Shown here: piece by piece, positions 25,190-34,438 of the stretch
Layout of the letters: every line of letters starts with the position of its first letter
Position numbering within the stretch: the first letter of the stretch is position 1
Source: Acetobacteraceae bacterium
GTDB lineage: Bacteria > Pseudomonadota > Alphaproteobacteria > Acetobacterales > Acetobacteraceae
Length of the DNA: 36,578 nt
Direction: 5' to 3'
Assembly: GCA_003164135.1 (NCBI GenBank)
Contig: PLSD01000022.1
Coordinates: 1 to 36,578 of the forward strand
Notes under the pieces: generated by a model
What the model saw: only the letters and a program-made list of their open reading frames with translations
The model's database searches: none
What the model was told of the DNA's origin: nothing
Made by a program: the position numbers and the translations under genes

Positions 25190-27481
25190 ATGAACGATAC
25201 GCAGCGAGATCCGGGCGAGCATTCCGCCGCGGACCAGAGCGCACCCAATCCGGACATCGCGGCGCTGATGGATGCCCAGATCAACGTCTCACCCTTGGTG
25301 CAGGCGCGCTTGGCGGCAGTGATGAGTGCGGCCCGCTATCACGGCGTCGAACTGAACCCCGAGAACCTTCGGCTGCAATCCGATGACCCCGCGCCCTCCC
25401 CGCCGGTGTTGCTGGAGTGGCTGAAGGAAGCAGGGCTGTGGGCGCGCGGCGTGCATATGAGCTTCCGCCAGTTAATGCACATCGACGATCCGGCGCCGAT
25501 CATCCTGCTGCTCGACGATGGCGGGGCCGCTGTGGTTGTGGGCCGTGACCGTGAAAACCAAGTGCTGCTGCTGCGAGACCCGCGTGGGCGCGCCAACGAC
25601 CCGGCGATGCCGGTGGATGAGCTGCGGCTTAAACAGGTGTGGAGTGGCGCGACTCTGCTGGTGCGCACCTCACGTGACGGCGCCGAGGAAGAACGGGCGT
25701 TCAATTTCGCCATGCTGGGCCGGCTGGTATGGTCGGACCGCGGTCTGTTGCGCGACATTGGCATTGCCTCGATCACCATCACCGTGCTGAGCATTATCCC
25801 AATCCTGATGGTAATGCGGGTGATCAATACGGTCATCCAGTACCACAGCTGGGATACCCTTGAACTGGTGACGGTGCTGATGGTTCTTTGCATCGGCTTC
25901 GAGGTTGTTCTGACCTTCGGCCGCAAATTGGTCGAGGTGACAATCGCGGCCAAGCTGGATGCACGGATCAACCTGAGCATTTTCGACCGGCTTCTTTCGC
26001 TGCCCATCGACTTTTTCGAGCGCCAGCAAGCGGGCCAAATTACCTATAAAGTGCAGCAGATTTATCAGGTCCGCGAGTTCCTGACCGGCCGGCTGATGAA
26101 TACGTTTATCGACGTGTTCATGGTGATGCTGTTGCTGCCGCTGCTGTTCTACATGAGCGTGACCATGGCGTGGACAGTGCTGATCGCCGCATCTTTGATC
26201 GCGGTCATCGTCGCCATCTTCCTGCGGCCCATGGCTGTCCTAACCGGCAAACTCGTGCAGGCGGAATCCGCAAAGGGGTCGCTGCTGGTCGAGACCATCT
26301 ATGGTATCCGCACCGTGAAAGCGCTCGCGTTGGAGCCCGCCCGCGCCGCCGAATGGGACCGTAAGGTTGCCAACTCGGCGGATGTCGTCATGGCCCTGGG
26401 GCGCCTTGGTAACTGGCCCGCGAGCTTGGTGATGCCACTGCAGCGCTATTGCCAATACGGGGTGATGGTCTTCGGCGCCTATATCGCACTGAATACGAAC
26501 AACCCGCTCGATGTCGGCGCGCTCACCGGATACATGCTGCTCTCCGGCCGCGTCGCGGGACCGCTGGTCAGCCTCGCCACCGTGATGCAGGATGTGCAAA
26601 AGGCCCAAGCCGCGATCTGGCAGGTTGGCGAAGTGCTGAACCGGCCGAATGAGCGACGCGCCCTGACCCATGGTCTGCGTCCACGCTTTGAAGGCGCGGT
26701 GGAGTTCGATGACGTAACCTTCAGCTACGAGGGTTCCAAAACCCCCGCGCTGGAAAAAATGAGCTTCAAGATTCCGGCCGGCACCATGCTCGGCCTGGTC
26801 GGGCGCTCCGGCTCGGGCAAGTCCACCGTCACCCGCCTGCTGCAAGGCATCAACCGCGACTATTCCGGCGCCATCAAAATAGATGGCACCGACATGCGCG
26901 AGATCAACCTTCGCCATCTGCGCAAGAGCTTCGGCATGGTGTTACAGGACAACTTTCTGTTCCGCGGCTCCGTGAAGGAAAACATCATCGCCGGACGGCC
27001 GGGAATTTCCTTTGAGGATGCGGTGCAGGCCGCGCGTCTGGCCGGGGCCGAGGAATTCATCGAGCGCCTGCCACAGGGCTACGACACCTTCATCCAGGAA
27101 GGCTCGCCTAACCTTTCGGGCGGCCAGAAGCAGCGGCTGGCGATTGCCCGCGCGGTGGTTTCCGACCCGAAAGTGCTGATCCTCGACGAAGCAACCTCAG
27201 CGCTCGACCCCGAGAGCGAGGCGCTGGTGAACGCCAACTTGCTGCGCATCGCTCAAGGGCGGACCATGGTCATCGTCTCGCACCGGCTGTCCTCGCTGAT
27301 CGATTGCGACCTCATCATGGTCCTGGACCGCGGCCGCACGATAGATATCGGCACACACCACGAACTCGTTGAACGTTGCGCCATCTACCGCCATCTCTGG
27401 CTGCAACAGAACCGCCACCTCGACCCACAAGGAAATGCACATGCTGCAACGCCTAAGCCAACTCTTGCCCAAGGCATTTAG
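25190..27481 (+). CDS. Type I secretion ABC exporter with degenerate C39-like domain
   Basis: This 763-aa protein has an N-terminal C39-like domain (about 30-165), six membrane helices (about 190-480) and an ATP-binding domain with GRSGSGKST (538-546), LSGGQ (about 643) and VLILDEATSALD (about 662). The peptidase-like part has no cysteine at all and no catalytic histidine. It is therefore a substrate-docking domain as in HlyB, not a leader-cleaving protease. A GAAVVVG...LLLRDPRG stretch preserves the fold. The exporter would move an unfolded protein directly to the outside with HlyD and TolC. The start follows AGAAGG at about 11 nt. The HlyD gene overlaps its 3' end by 41 nt. No RTX protein is in the window, and the outer-membrane component is not encoded here. 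Confidence 0.93.
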   Translation: MNDTQRDPGEHSAADQSAPNPDIAALMDAQINVSPLVQARLAAVMSAARYHGVELNPENLRLQSDDPAPSPPVLLEWLKEAGLWARGVHMSFRQLMHIDDPAPIILLLDDGGAAVVVGRDRENQVLLLRDPRGRANDPAMPVDELRLKQVWSGATLLVRTSRDGAEEERAFNFAMLGRLVWSDRGLLRDIGIASITITVLSIIPILMVMRVINTVIQYHSWDTLELVTVLMVLCIGFEVVLTFGRKLVEVTIAAKLDARINLSIFDRLLSLPIDFFERQQAGQITYKVQQIYQVREFLTGRLMNTFIDVFMVMLLLPLLFYMSVTMAWTVLIAASLIAVIVAIFLRPMAVLTGKLVQAESAKGSLLVETIYGIRTVKALALEPARAAEWDRKVANSADVVMALGRLGNWPASLVMPLQRYCQYGVMVFGAYIALNTNNPLDVGALTGYMLLSGRVAGPLVSLATVMQDVQKAQAAIWQVGEVLNRPNERRALTHGLRPRFEGAVEFDDVTFSYEGSKTPALEKMSFKIPAGTMLGLVGRSGSGKSTVTRLLQGINRDYSGAIKIDGTDMREINLRHLRKSFGMVLQDNFLFRGSVKENIIAGRPGISFEDAVQAARLAGAEEFIERLPQGYDTFIQEGSPNLSGGQKQRLAIARAVVSDPKVLILDEATSALDPESEALVNANLLRIAQGRTMVIVSHRLSSLIDCDLIMVLDRGRTIDIGTHHELVERCAIYRHLWLQQNRHLDPQGNAHAATPKPTLAQGI
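27429..27434 (+). promoter_or_regulatory. Ribosome binding site for the HlyD gene
   Basis: AAGGAA lies inside the exporter gene, 6 nt before the ATG at 27441. The alternative ATG at 27435 is directly adjacent and too near, which decides the start. Confidence 0.65.
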
Positions 27482-28868
27482 CTCGCGCACCGCCGTGGCT
27501 GCCGTGGAGCCGACGCCGCTGGCGGTGCTGGAATTTCAGTCGCCAACCGCGGCGATCATTGCCCTGCCGGTGCCGTTTTCGGGGCGCTACCTCAACTGGT
27601 TCGTCACCGCCCTGGTCTTTTCTGGGCTGACCGCTTCCGGCGTCATGCCGGTCGACCGGCTCGTCGTGGCTAGTGGCCAGTTGGTTTCCGCCGCGCCCGA
27701 TACCGTGATTCAAGCGTTTTCCTCGGATTCGACAGCGTCCATCATCAAGAGCATCGATGTTCAACCAGGTCAGATCGTCCACAAGGGGCAGATTCTGGCG
27801 ACGCTGGACCCGACCTATGCCGAGGCTGACCTGACATCACTGACCCAGCAGCAGCAAAGCTACGCAGCGCAGGTTGCTCAGTTACAGGCCCAGGAAGACG
27901 GTAAACCCTATTACGGTGACGCGAACAACCCGGCTGCCGCCCTGGCATTGCAAACCTACAACCAGCAGACCGGCCAGCTTAATTCGACCGTGCAGTATTA
28001 CGATCAACAGATCGGCCAGCTGCAAACCGAAATAAAAGGGTTTAACGATCAGGCGGCATATTACCGCCAGCGCCTGGGCATCGCCAGCAATGTCGAGACC
28101 ATGCGCAAGGATCTGCAGCACCTGCAAGTTGGCAGCACGCTCGATACGCTGGCCGCCACCGATGAACGGGTCAGTATGCAGGCCTCGCTCGACAGTGCGG
28201 TTTCCTCCGCTCTCGCCGACGAAAAACAACTTGCTTCGGTAACTGCCCAGCGCGACAGCGCCGTCCAACAGTGGAAAGCCAGTATATCGCAGCAACTCGC
28301 CACCGCGCTCAACAGCCTCTATCAAGCGCAGCAATCGCTGACCAAGGCCCGGTTGAACAATTCTCTGGTGGTGCTGACCGCGCCGCAGGATTCGATCGTG
28401 CAATCCATTGCATCGGTAGCTGTCGGCACGCTGCTGCAAAGCGGGCAGACTTTCATGGATCTCACCCCGCTGAACGCGCCGCTCAACATCCAAGTCCAAA
28501 TCGATGGTACGGAAGCTGGCTACGTGAACGTGGGCAATCCGGTTGCCATCAAATTCGCCACGCTGGACTATCTGCATTACGGCGAGGCCTCGGGTACCGT
28601 GACCTCCATCAGCCCAGAAAGCATCAACCCGCTCAACCAGGCGGCGTTTCCTGTGAGCGGGGTTCCCTTGCCGGGCGCTCCGCAGGATCTGTACTATAAT
28701 GCGCAAGTCTCGATCGATGTGCTGAACCTGCACAACGTGCCGCCGGGATTTCACCTGACGCCGGGCATGCCTGTCGAAACCGATGTGAAGGTCGGTGAGC
28801 GTACCATGCTTGTCTACTTCGCGCAGCGCATCCTGCCAGTTGCCTATCAGAGCATGCACGAACCATAA
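27441..28868 (+). CDS. HlyD-family type I secretion adaptor
   Basis: This 475-aa membrane-fusion protein has a cytoplasmic N-terminus (1-45), a single membrane helix (about 50-70, containing LNWFVTALVFSGLTASGVMPV), a lipoyl half (IDVQPGQIVHKGQILATLDPTYAEADL), a long alpha-helical coiled-coil hairpin (about 135-320) rich in Gln and Leu, and a second lipoyl half with VLTAPQDSIVQSI. The beta-barrel C-terminus includes PGMPVETDVKVGERTMLVYF. It links the inner-membrane exporter to TolC. A proline-containing loop (PVSGVPLPGAPQDLYYN) is less usual. It is 6 nt upstream of the Sel1 gene. Confidence 0.92.
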   Translation: MLQRLSQLLPKAFSSRTAVAAVEPTPLAVLEFQSPTAAIIALPVPFSGRYLNWFVTALVFSGLTASGVMPVDRLVVASGQLVSAAPDTVIQAFSSDSTASIIKSIDVQPGQIVHKGQILATLDPTYAEADLTSLTQQQQSYAAQVAQLQAQEDGKPYYGDANNPAAALALQTYNQQTGQLNSTVQYYDQQIGQLQTEIKGFNDQAAYYRQRLGIASNVETMRKDLQHLQVGSTLDTLAATDERVSMQASLDSAVSSALADEKQLASVTAQRDSAVQQWKASISQQLATALNSLYQAQQSLTKARLNNSLVVLTAPQDSIVQSIASVAVGTLLQSGQTFMDLTPLNAPLNIQVQIDGTEAGYVNVGNPVAIKFATLDYLHYGEASGTVTSISPESINPLNQAAFPVSGVPLPGAPQDLYYNAQVSIDVLNLHNVPPGFHLTPGMPVETDVKVGERTMLVYFAQRILPVAYQSMHEP

Positions 28869-28874
28869 GCCATT

Positions 28875-30662
28875 ATGAGTATCAAGCAGGACATTTCCGA
28901 CCGTCTGGCAGCGCGCAAACCAGAGACCGCTCTGGCGCGCGCGCGCCAATATTACGCCGCCGGCAAGTACGAGCGCGCGCTCAAGCTTTTCGGTGTCGCC
29001 GCGGAAGCCGGGATCGCCGAATCGGAACGAGAGGTTGGCCGGCATTACCTCACCGGCGAGGGCGTGCGGCGCAATGCCATGGAGGCGGCACGCTGGTTTC
29101 TGCGCGCCGCCGAAAAGGGAGACATTATCGCCAGCCGTAATTTGGCCGGGCTCTATATGTTTGGCCTGCGGGAAGACGCACTTTCGCGCACCGGCGCCTC
29201 GTTGTTTTCCCAGGTGGACGACCAGCAGGACGAGAACGCCAAGCCCGACTATGAGGCCGCCTTGCGCTGGGCGCTACCGGCGGCGGAGGCTGGTGACACC
29301 GACGCCCAGTTAATGGCCGGGTTCATTTACGCCAACGCCCCAGCACCGGTGCGTGACGATGCCAAGGCGCTGCCCTGGTTCGAGAAAGCCGCCGCGGCCG
29401 GTGCGCCGCAAGGACATCTGGGCATCGGCGTGACGCTGATGCGCACGGCGGCCGGAGACGCACCCGCCGAGGCCGTCGAGCATCTCCGCCTGGCCGCAGA
29501 TGCGGACCTGCCGACCGCGCATTATTACCTCGCCCTGATCTATGAAATGGGCGTGAATGTTCCCGCCGACCCGGCGCTGGCCGCGCAGTACTACGGCGTG
29601 GCCGCCAAGGCCAACCTGTCCAATGCTCAGGCCAAATATGGCTACATGCTGTTCAACGGCATCGGTATCAAGGCCAATCAGGTTGAGGGTGAATCCTGGC
29701 TGCGCCGCGCTGGAATTGCCGGTGACCCGGAAGCTGCGGCGCTCGTCGCCGAGATTTACGCCCGTGGCGACGGCAAGCTGCCGCCAAACTACTCCGAAGC
29801 CGCCGCGTGGTTCCGCACCGCCGCCGAACTTGGGCACAAGCATAGCGCCCGTGCGCTGGGGATGCTCTATCTCACCGGTACCGGCGTGCCGCGTAACCCC
29901 GATGAGGCCGCCATCTGGTTCCGCCGCGCCGCCGAGGCTGGGGACGAGACCGCGAAGGCCGACCTCGCCTCGCTGCTGCTGAGCGGCAAAACCAGCCCCA
30001 AGCTGACTGAGCCGGCCCCGGTACATGAATGGTTCGAACAGGCGGCTGAAAGTGGCGACCTGATCGCCGCGTTCAATTATGCCGTCTGCCTCACCCAGGG
30101 CGTGGGGGTGGACCGCGACGAGGCGCGAGCGGCAAAATGGATGCACCGCGCCGCGGAGGGCGTACTGAATGCGCAATACTGGTATGGTATGATGCTCGCG
30201 GAAGGCCGCGGGGTGGAGGCAAACCCCGAGGAAGCCCGCATCTGGCTGCAAAAATGCGCCGATGTTGAACTGCCGGACGCTCTCATTGCGCTGGCGGATT
30301 TACACCTGAAAGGGGCCGGAGGGCCACGCGACCACGAAACCGGCCGGCAACTGTATGAACGCGCCGCCAATCGCGGCCATGCTGGCGGTATGTTCGCATT
30401 GGGCGCCATGTATGGCGGCGGCCACGAGATTGCTACCAACCGTGAACTCTCGCTCGCCTGCTACCGCGCCGCCGCCGAACTGGACCACCCGATGGCGGCA
30501 CTCATGCTCGGCCGGTATCTGGCGCGCGGCATTGCCACGCCGGTTGACCTGGTTGAGGCCCGGCACTGGTTCACCCAGGCGCTCAACGGCGGCATTGCCG
30601 AGGCACAGAACGACCTCAACGGCCTTGAACCACCCGAACCCGAAACCGCCGCCGCGGAGTGA
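28875..30662 (+). CDS. Large Sel1-repeat protein of the secretion locus
   Basis: This 595-aa protein consists almost wholly of Sel1-like repeats, about a dozen of 34-40 residues with AxxWFRxAAExG, AxxxLGxxYLTGxGVPRNxxEA signatures. It begins with a short charged helix and has no signal peptide or membrane helix, so it is presumably cytoplasmic. Examples are GRHYLTGEGVRRNAMEAARWF (about 56-76) and GMLYLTGTGVPRNPDEAAIWF. Such superhelices are scaffolds or adaptors. Its position 6 nt after hlyD and before a glycosyltransferase gene suggests a role in assembling or controlling the secretion or glycosylation machinery. Composition matches the neighbours, unlike the Sel1 gene at 232-852. The partner protein is unknown. 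Confidence 0.9.
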   Translation: MSIKQDISDRLAARKPETALARARQYYAAGKYERALKLFGVAAEAGIAESEREVGRHYLTGEGVRRNAMEAARWFLRAAEKGDIIASRNLAGLYMFGLREDALSRTGASLFSQVDDQQDENAKPDYEAALRWALPAAEAGDTDAQLMAGFIYANAPAPVRDDAKALPWFEKAAAAGAPQGHLGIGVTLMRTAAGDAPAEAVEHLRLAADADLPTAHYYLALIYEMGVNVPADPALAAQYYGVAAKANLSNAQAKYGYMLFNGIGIKANQVEGESWLRRAGIAGDPEAAALVAEIYARGDGKLPPNYSEAAAWFRTAAELGHKHSARALGMLYLTGTGVPRNPDEAAIWFRRAAEAGDETAKADLASLLLSGKTSPKLTEPAPVHEWFEQAAESGDLIAAFNYAVCLTQGVGVDRDEARAAKWMHRAAEGVLNAQYWYGMMLAEGRGVEANPEEARIWLQKCADVELPDALIALADLHLKGAGGPRDHETGRQLYERAANRGHAGGMFALGAMYGGGHEIATNRELSLACYRAAAELDHPMAALMLGRYLARGIATPVDLVEARHWFTQALNGGIAEAQNDLNGLEPPEPETAAAE

Positions 30663-30698
30663 TGCAGGCGGACCCGGAAACGAGACCTAGCGGCGCCG

Positions 30699-33434
30699 AT
30701 GAAAGACCCTGACGGCCACGCCGCCGCGGTGGCGGCCTGGAAACGTGGCCTGGACGAGGCCAGCATCCCCTGGCTGGAACGCGCGGCACGGCTGGGGCCG
30801 GGCGATCCGCGGATCACGCTTGATCTGGCACGTTTGCGCCTGGGCGGCGGCGCGGATGCCATTGCCGCCGCCGCCGATGATTTTGCCCGCGTCGCTGAGC
30901 GCTATGACACGGCGGCGGCGTGGCTCGGGCTGGCCATGGCCGAATTTAAACTGGGACACACCGGCCCGGCGGCAGACGCGCTCGGCACCTTGCTGGCACG
31001 CCATTGCATGCCCGGCGAATCCGGCTTTGCCATCCTCGCCCAACAGATTGCCGCCGCCGCCGGGTATGGTGGTTTTTGCGGCCTCACCGCCGCTGGCGTG
31101 CCACGGACGGAAGGCAAACGCCGGCTGCTTGGCAAGCCGCTGGATATGGCGGCTCTCACCCGCGTGGAGGGGCTGGTTGCGGTCGCCGATGACGGCAGAT
31201 TGAGCGGCTGGGCCTGCCGCCCGGCGGCGCCCGATACGCCGCCGCGGCTCACGCTGCACGATGCCGCCGGGCACCGCCGCGCGGTGAAATTCGGCAAGGT
31301 GCTGCCCGCCGATGACGACGTGCCGCTGCTCCGACGGCATGGTTTTAAAATCCCGCCGCGCGCACTGGCCGGGCTGACGCCGCCGTTTACGCTCAGCGGC
31401 CCGGATGGGGGCAATATTTCCGGCAGCCCGCTGGACCCGGCGGCACTGGCCGCGATGCCGCCCCGCGCTGCGGCAAAAAATGGCCGGGCGCGCACCCGCC
31501 TGCCCGCGCGCCGGCAGGTTAGCGCCGTCATCCCGGTGTATCGCGGGTTGGAAGAAACCAGGGCTTGCCTGGAGACCGTGCTCGCGGCACCTGGGCTGGC
31601 GCGGATTATCGTGGTGAACGATGCCACGCCGGAGCCGGCACTGGCCGCCTGGCTGGATGGGCTGGCGGCGGAAGATCGCATTACATTGCGCCGCCACATA
31701 ACTAACCAGGGCTTTCCCGCCGCCGTGAACACCGGTCTGGCCGCCGCTGGAGGGGACGACGTGTTGCTGCTCAACAGCGACATTCTGCTCCCGCCCGGTG
31801 CGGTGAAAACCCTGCGCGAAGTGGCCTACAGCGAGCCCACGGCCGGTTCGGTCACGCCGTTTTCCAATGAGGCGTCAATTTTAAACTACCCGGACCCGCG
31901 CGGCGGCAACCCGATGCCGGACTTCGCGGGCGCGGTGGCGCTGGACGCGCTGGCGCGCAAGACCAACGGGCGCAAAAGCGTGGAAATCCCCACCGGCGTC
32001 GGGTTTTGCATGTACCTGCGGCACGACTGCCTGCAAGCCGTCGGCGGGTTCCGGCCGGACCTGTTCGCACAAGGCTACGGCGAGGAAAACGATTTTTGCC
32101 TGCGCGCGCGGCACAAGGGGTTTACGCACCGCGCAGCGCTTGGGGCCTATGTGGCGCATGTTGGCGGGGTCTCCTTCCGCGCCGCCACGCGCGGCCTCAC
32201 CCAGCGGAACCTTGGCATATTGGAGCGCCTGTATCCCGGCTACCTTGAACTGGTGAGGGGCTTTAACGCCGCCGATCCGCTGCGCCCGGCCCGTGCGCGG
32301 CTGGATGTTGCCCGCCTGCAGGCGGCTCCCGCGCCGCAGACCGTGTTGTTGATATCGCACAGCCATGGCGGCGGTGTCGCCCGGCAGGTCGCGGCGGAAA
32401 TAGCGGCGTTGCGCGGGCGGGGCGTGCGTCCGCTGCTGTTGGTCACGCAATTCCCCGAAGACGCCGAGGCGACGCCCTACCCGTGGCCGGCGCTGCTGAC
32501 TCAAGGTGACCCGAAGGACACCCCCAGCCTCGTATTTACACTGCCGGCGGAACGCGCCGCGCTGTTGCGCCTATTGAAAGCGTTGGATGTCGCCAAAGTC
32601 GTGTTGCACCACACGCTCGGCCATCACCCCAGCGTGCGCACCCTCGCCGCGGCACTCGGCGTGCCGCAGGAGATCGTGGTCCATGACTACGCCAGCTTCT
32701 GCCCGCGCGTGAACCTGCTCACCCGCCCCGATGACGGCGCGGCGCCGCGTTATTGCGGCGAACCTGGGGTAAGCGACTGCATCGCCTGCTGCGCGCGGGA
32801 CCGCGCCGGCATATACGAGGAACTTTCCGTCCCGGCGTTGCTGGCGCGCTCGGGCGCGGAATTCGCGGGCGCGGCGCGGGTGATGGTGCCGTCCGCCGAC
32901 GCGGCGAAGCGAATCACGCGGCATTTTCCCGGCATCAAGCCGCAAATCGTACCGTGGGAGGATGACCGCCTGCCTGCCCGCCCGCGCCGGCCCGGCGCTG
33001 GGCCGCGTAAGATCATCGTGATCGGCGGCATTGGCCCGGCGAAAGGCTTCGAGCTGTTGGTGGAGTGCGCGAACGACGCCGTGGCCCGTAATCTGCCGCT
33101 GGAGTTTATCGTTGCGGGCAGCAGTGCCGACGATGCGAGGCTGCTTGCAACCGGACGAATTTTTGTCACCGGCCATTACCAGGAGGGCGAGGCGCATAGC
33201 CTGATCGCCCAATTCGCGCCGGACCTCGCGTTTTTGCCCTCGATATGGCCGGAGACCTGGTGCTTCGCCCTGGGTGAAGCCTGGCGCGCCGGACTCTATG
33301 CCGTGACCTTCGACCTTGGTGCCCAGGCGGAGCGGTTACGCGCCACCGGGCGCGGATTGACCCTGCCGCTAGGCTTGCCGGCACCGCGCATCAATGATTT
33401 TTTGTTGACCTGGACACCGCAAGCCGCGAAATAA
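30699..33434 (+). CDS. Bifunctional glycosyltransferase fusion (GT2 + GT-B fold)
   Basis: This is a 911-aa protein with at least three parts. Residues 1-125 look like alpha-helical TPR-type repeats (HAAAVAAWKRGLDEASIPW, ITLDLARLRLGGGADAI). A beta-type segment follows at 150-235. A GT2 (GT-A fold) domain spans 273-510, with VSAVIPVYRGLEETRACL, VVNDATPE, LLLNSDILLPPGAV (NSD near 359-361 for metal-sugar nucleotide) and GYGEENDFCLRAR as the acidic motif. A second GT-B-like domain spans about 548-900, with HSHGGGVARQV, HDYASFCPRVNLL, a Cys-rich YCGEPGVSDCIACC stretch (685-698) and PETWCFALGEAW near 851-862. It therefore probably adds two sugars to one acceptor. Acceptor and donors are unknown. There is no membrane anchor. 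Confidence 0.88.
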   Translation: MKDPDGHAAAVAAWKRGLDEASIPWLERAARLGPGDPRITLDLARLRLGGGADAIAAAADDFARVAERYDTAAAWLGLAMAEFKLGHTGPAADALGTLLARHCMPGESGFAILAQQIAAAAGYGGFCGLTAAGVPRTEGKRRLLGKPLDMAALTRVEGLVAVADDGRLSGWACRPAAPDTPPRLTLHDAAGHRRAVKFGKVLPADDDVPLLRRHGFKIPPRALAGLTPPFTLSGPDGGNISGSPLDPAALAAMPPRAAAKNGRARTRLPARRQVSAVIPVYRGLEETRACLETVLAAPGLARIIVVNDATPEPALAAWLDGLAAEDRITLRRHITNQGFPAAVNTGLAAAGGDDVLLLNSDILLPPGAVKTLREVAYSEPTAGSVTPFSNEASILNYPDPRGGNPMPDFAGAVALDALARKTNGRKSVEIPTGVGFCMYLRHDCLQAVGGFRPDLFAQGYGEENDFCLRARHKGFTHRAALGAYVAHVGGVSFRAATRGLTQRNLGILERLYPGYLELVRGFNAADPLRPARARLDVARLQAAPAPQTVLLISHSHGGGVARQVAAEIAALRGRGVRPLLLVTQFPEDAEATPYPWPALLTQGDPKDTPSLVFTLPAERAALLRLLKALDVAKVVLHHTLGHHPSVRTLAAALGVPQEIVVHDYASFCPRVNLLTRPDDGAAPRYCGEPGVSDCIACCARDRAGIYEELSVPALLARSGAEFAGAARVMVPSADAAKRITRHFPGIKPQIVPWEDDRLPARPRRPGAGPRKIIVIGGIGPAKGFELLVECANDAVARNLPLEFIVAGSSADDARLLATGRIFVTGHYQEGEAHSLIAQFAPDLAFLPSIWPETWCFALGEAWRAGLYAVTFDLGAQAERLRATGRGLTLPLGLPAPRINDFLLTWTPQAAK

Positions 33435-33534
33435 CACCAATTTAAACCGGAAGTGACATCTTTGGACTATACGGCGCTATGGGTGGCTTGTATTTAACGC
33501 ATCGTTACAATGGTTGCAGCTTTAAGGATTTTAG

Positions 33535-34431
33535 ATGGCTCAAGTAAAACAAGCGCAAAAACCCGCAGCATCAGCGCCGCAACCTGCTACAGAACCCGCT
33601 CCCAACCCCAATCAAACCTCCGTTCAGGAACTCAAGGTCTCCGGCCATCTGATGACGCTGCCGGCTGGTCTGTTCTGCTTCGTTAACGAGGCCAATCCGG
33701 GTGCGAACAAGAACAACGGCATGCCCGGCGTGCGCATTTCGCCGCCGCCGGCTGGCGACAATAACGTGGAAATCTCGGGCTTCCGCGCGGATGGCTGGAT
33801 GAACGCCGACGGCGACGCCGCCCTGGTACGTATCCGCAAAGGGCCGGCGCAAGTGCTGGTTACCGTGTACCAGCTCCCCAACATGCCCGACGCAGCGCCC
33901 AAATTGCAGGTTCGCCAGCTGCTCACCGCCGACGACATGCCGATGACCGCCGCCAATGCGCCGGCCCCCGCCCCTGCCCCGGAACAACCCGCCGCACCGG
34001 AACTCATGGACCTGATGGCGCATATCCAGACCCGCGGCGATGTCGGCACGAAATTCGGTACCTGGCTGGGCGAACGCGGCAGCCAGAACTGGATCGAGGG
34101 TTTTGCCCTCAACGCGCCGGAGGGGATCGACCCGGCTGACCTGTCCTATCAGGCCGTGCTCGGCCGCGGCTGGCTCTCCCCCTGGGTGGAAGCCGGACAG
34201 TATTGCGGCTCGCGCGGCATGGCCCTGCCGTTGCTCGGCCTGCGCATCCGCCTGAGCGGTGAAGCCGCCGAGCATTATGAACTGAGCTGCTCGGCGAGCT
34301 TCGTCGGCGGCACCAGCGCCGGGCCGGTTGGTAACGACGAGACCTGCGAGGGCGATACGCTGGCCCCGCTGGAGGCGTTCCAGGTCACCCTGACCCCGCG
34401 CACGCGCAAGGGGGCAAAGGCAAAACGCTGA
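33535..34431 (+). CDS. Protein with clostridial hydrophobic W (ChW)-like repeats
   Basis: This 298-aa protein has no signal peptide. A Pro/Ala/Gln-rich N-terminus (1-30) precedes a beta-rich domain (33-130, with LPAGLFCFVNEANPG and EISGFRADGWMNADGDA), a Pro/Ala linker (140-155) and a C-terminal region (156-290) of three similar units. Unit 1 is HIQTRGD...GTWLGERGSQNWIEGFAL. Unit 2 is LSYQAVLGRGWLSPWVEAGQYCGSRGMALPLLGLRIRL. Unit 3 is HYELSCSASFVGG...ETCEGDTLAPLEAFQVTL. Their H/Y-x-GW-x-W-x-x-G-x-x-GxxG-x-x-L-x-G/A-[FLI] layout resembles ChW repeats of clostridial surface proteins. Tail TRKGAKAKR is basic. AAGGA precedes the ATG. It sits between two glycosyltransferase genes. It could be the exported or the glycosylated product, or a glycan-binding partner. 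Confidence 0.75.
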   Translation: MAQVKQAQKPAASAPQPATEPAPNPNQTSVQELKVSGHLMTLPAGLFCFVNEANPGANKNNGMPGVRISPPPAGDNNVEISGFRADGWMNADGDAALVRIRKGPAQVLVTVYQLPNMPDAAPKLQVRQLLTADDMPMTAANAPAPAPAPEQPAAPELMDLMAHIQTRGDVGTKFGTWLGERGSQNWIEGFALNAPEGIDPADLSYQAVLGRGWLSPWVEAGQYCGSRGMALPLLGLRIRLSGEAAEHYELSCSASFVGGTSAGPVGNDETCEGDTLAPLEAFQVTLTPRTRKGAKAKR

Positions 34432-34438
34432 TAGTACC

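Noticed and set aside
25190..28868. Bacteriocin (leader-peptide) export system
   Set aside because: The exporter's peptidase-like domain lacks Cys and His, and no small double-glycine leader peptide gene was seen nearby.
27882..29045. 387-codon minus-strand frame
   Set aside because: It overlaps the HlyD and Sel1 genes on the other strand; those have full family motifs.
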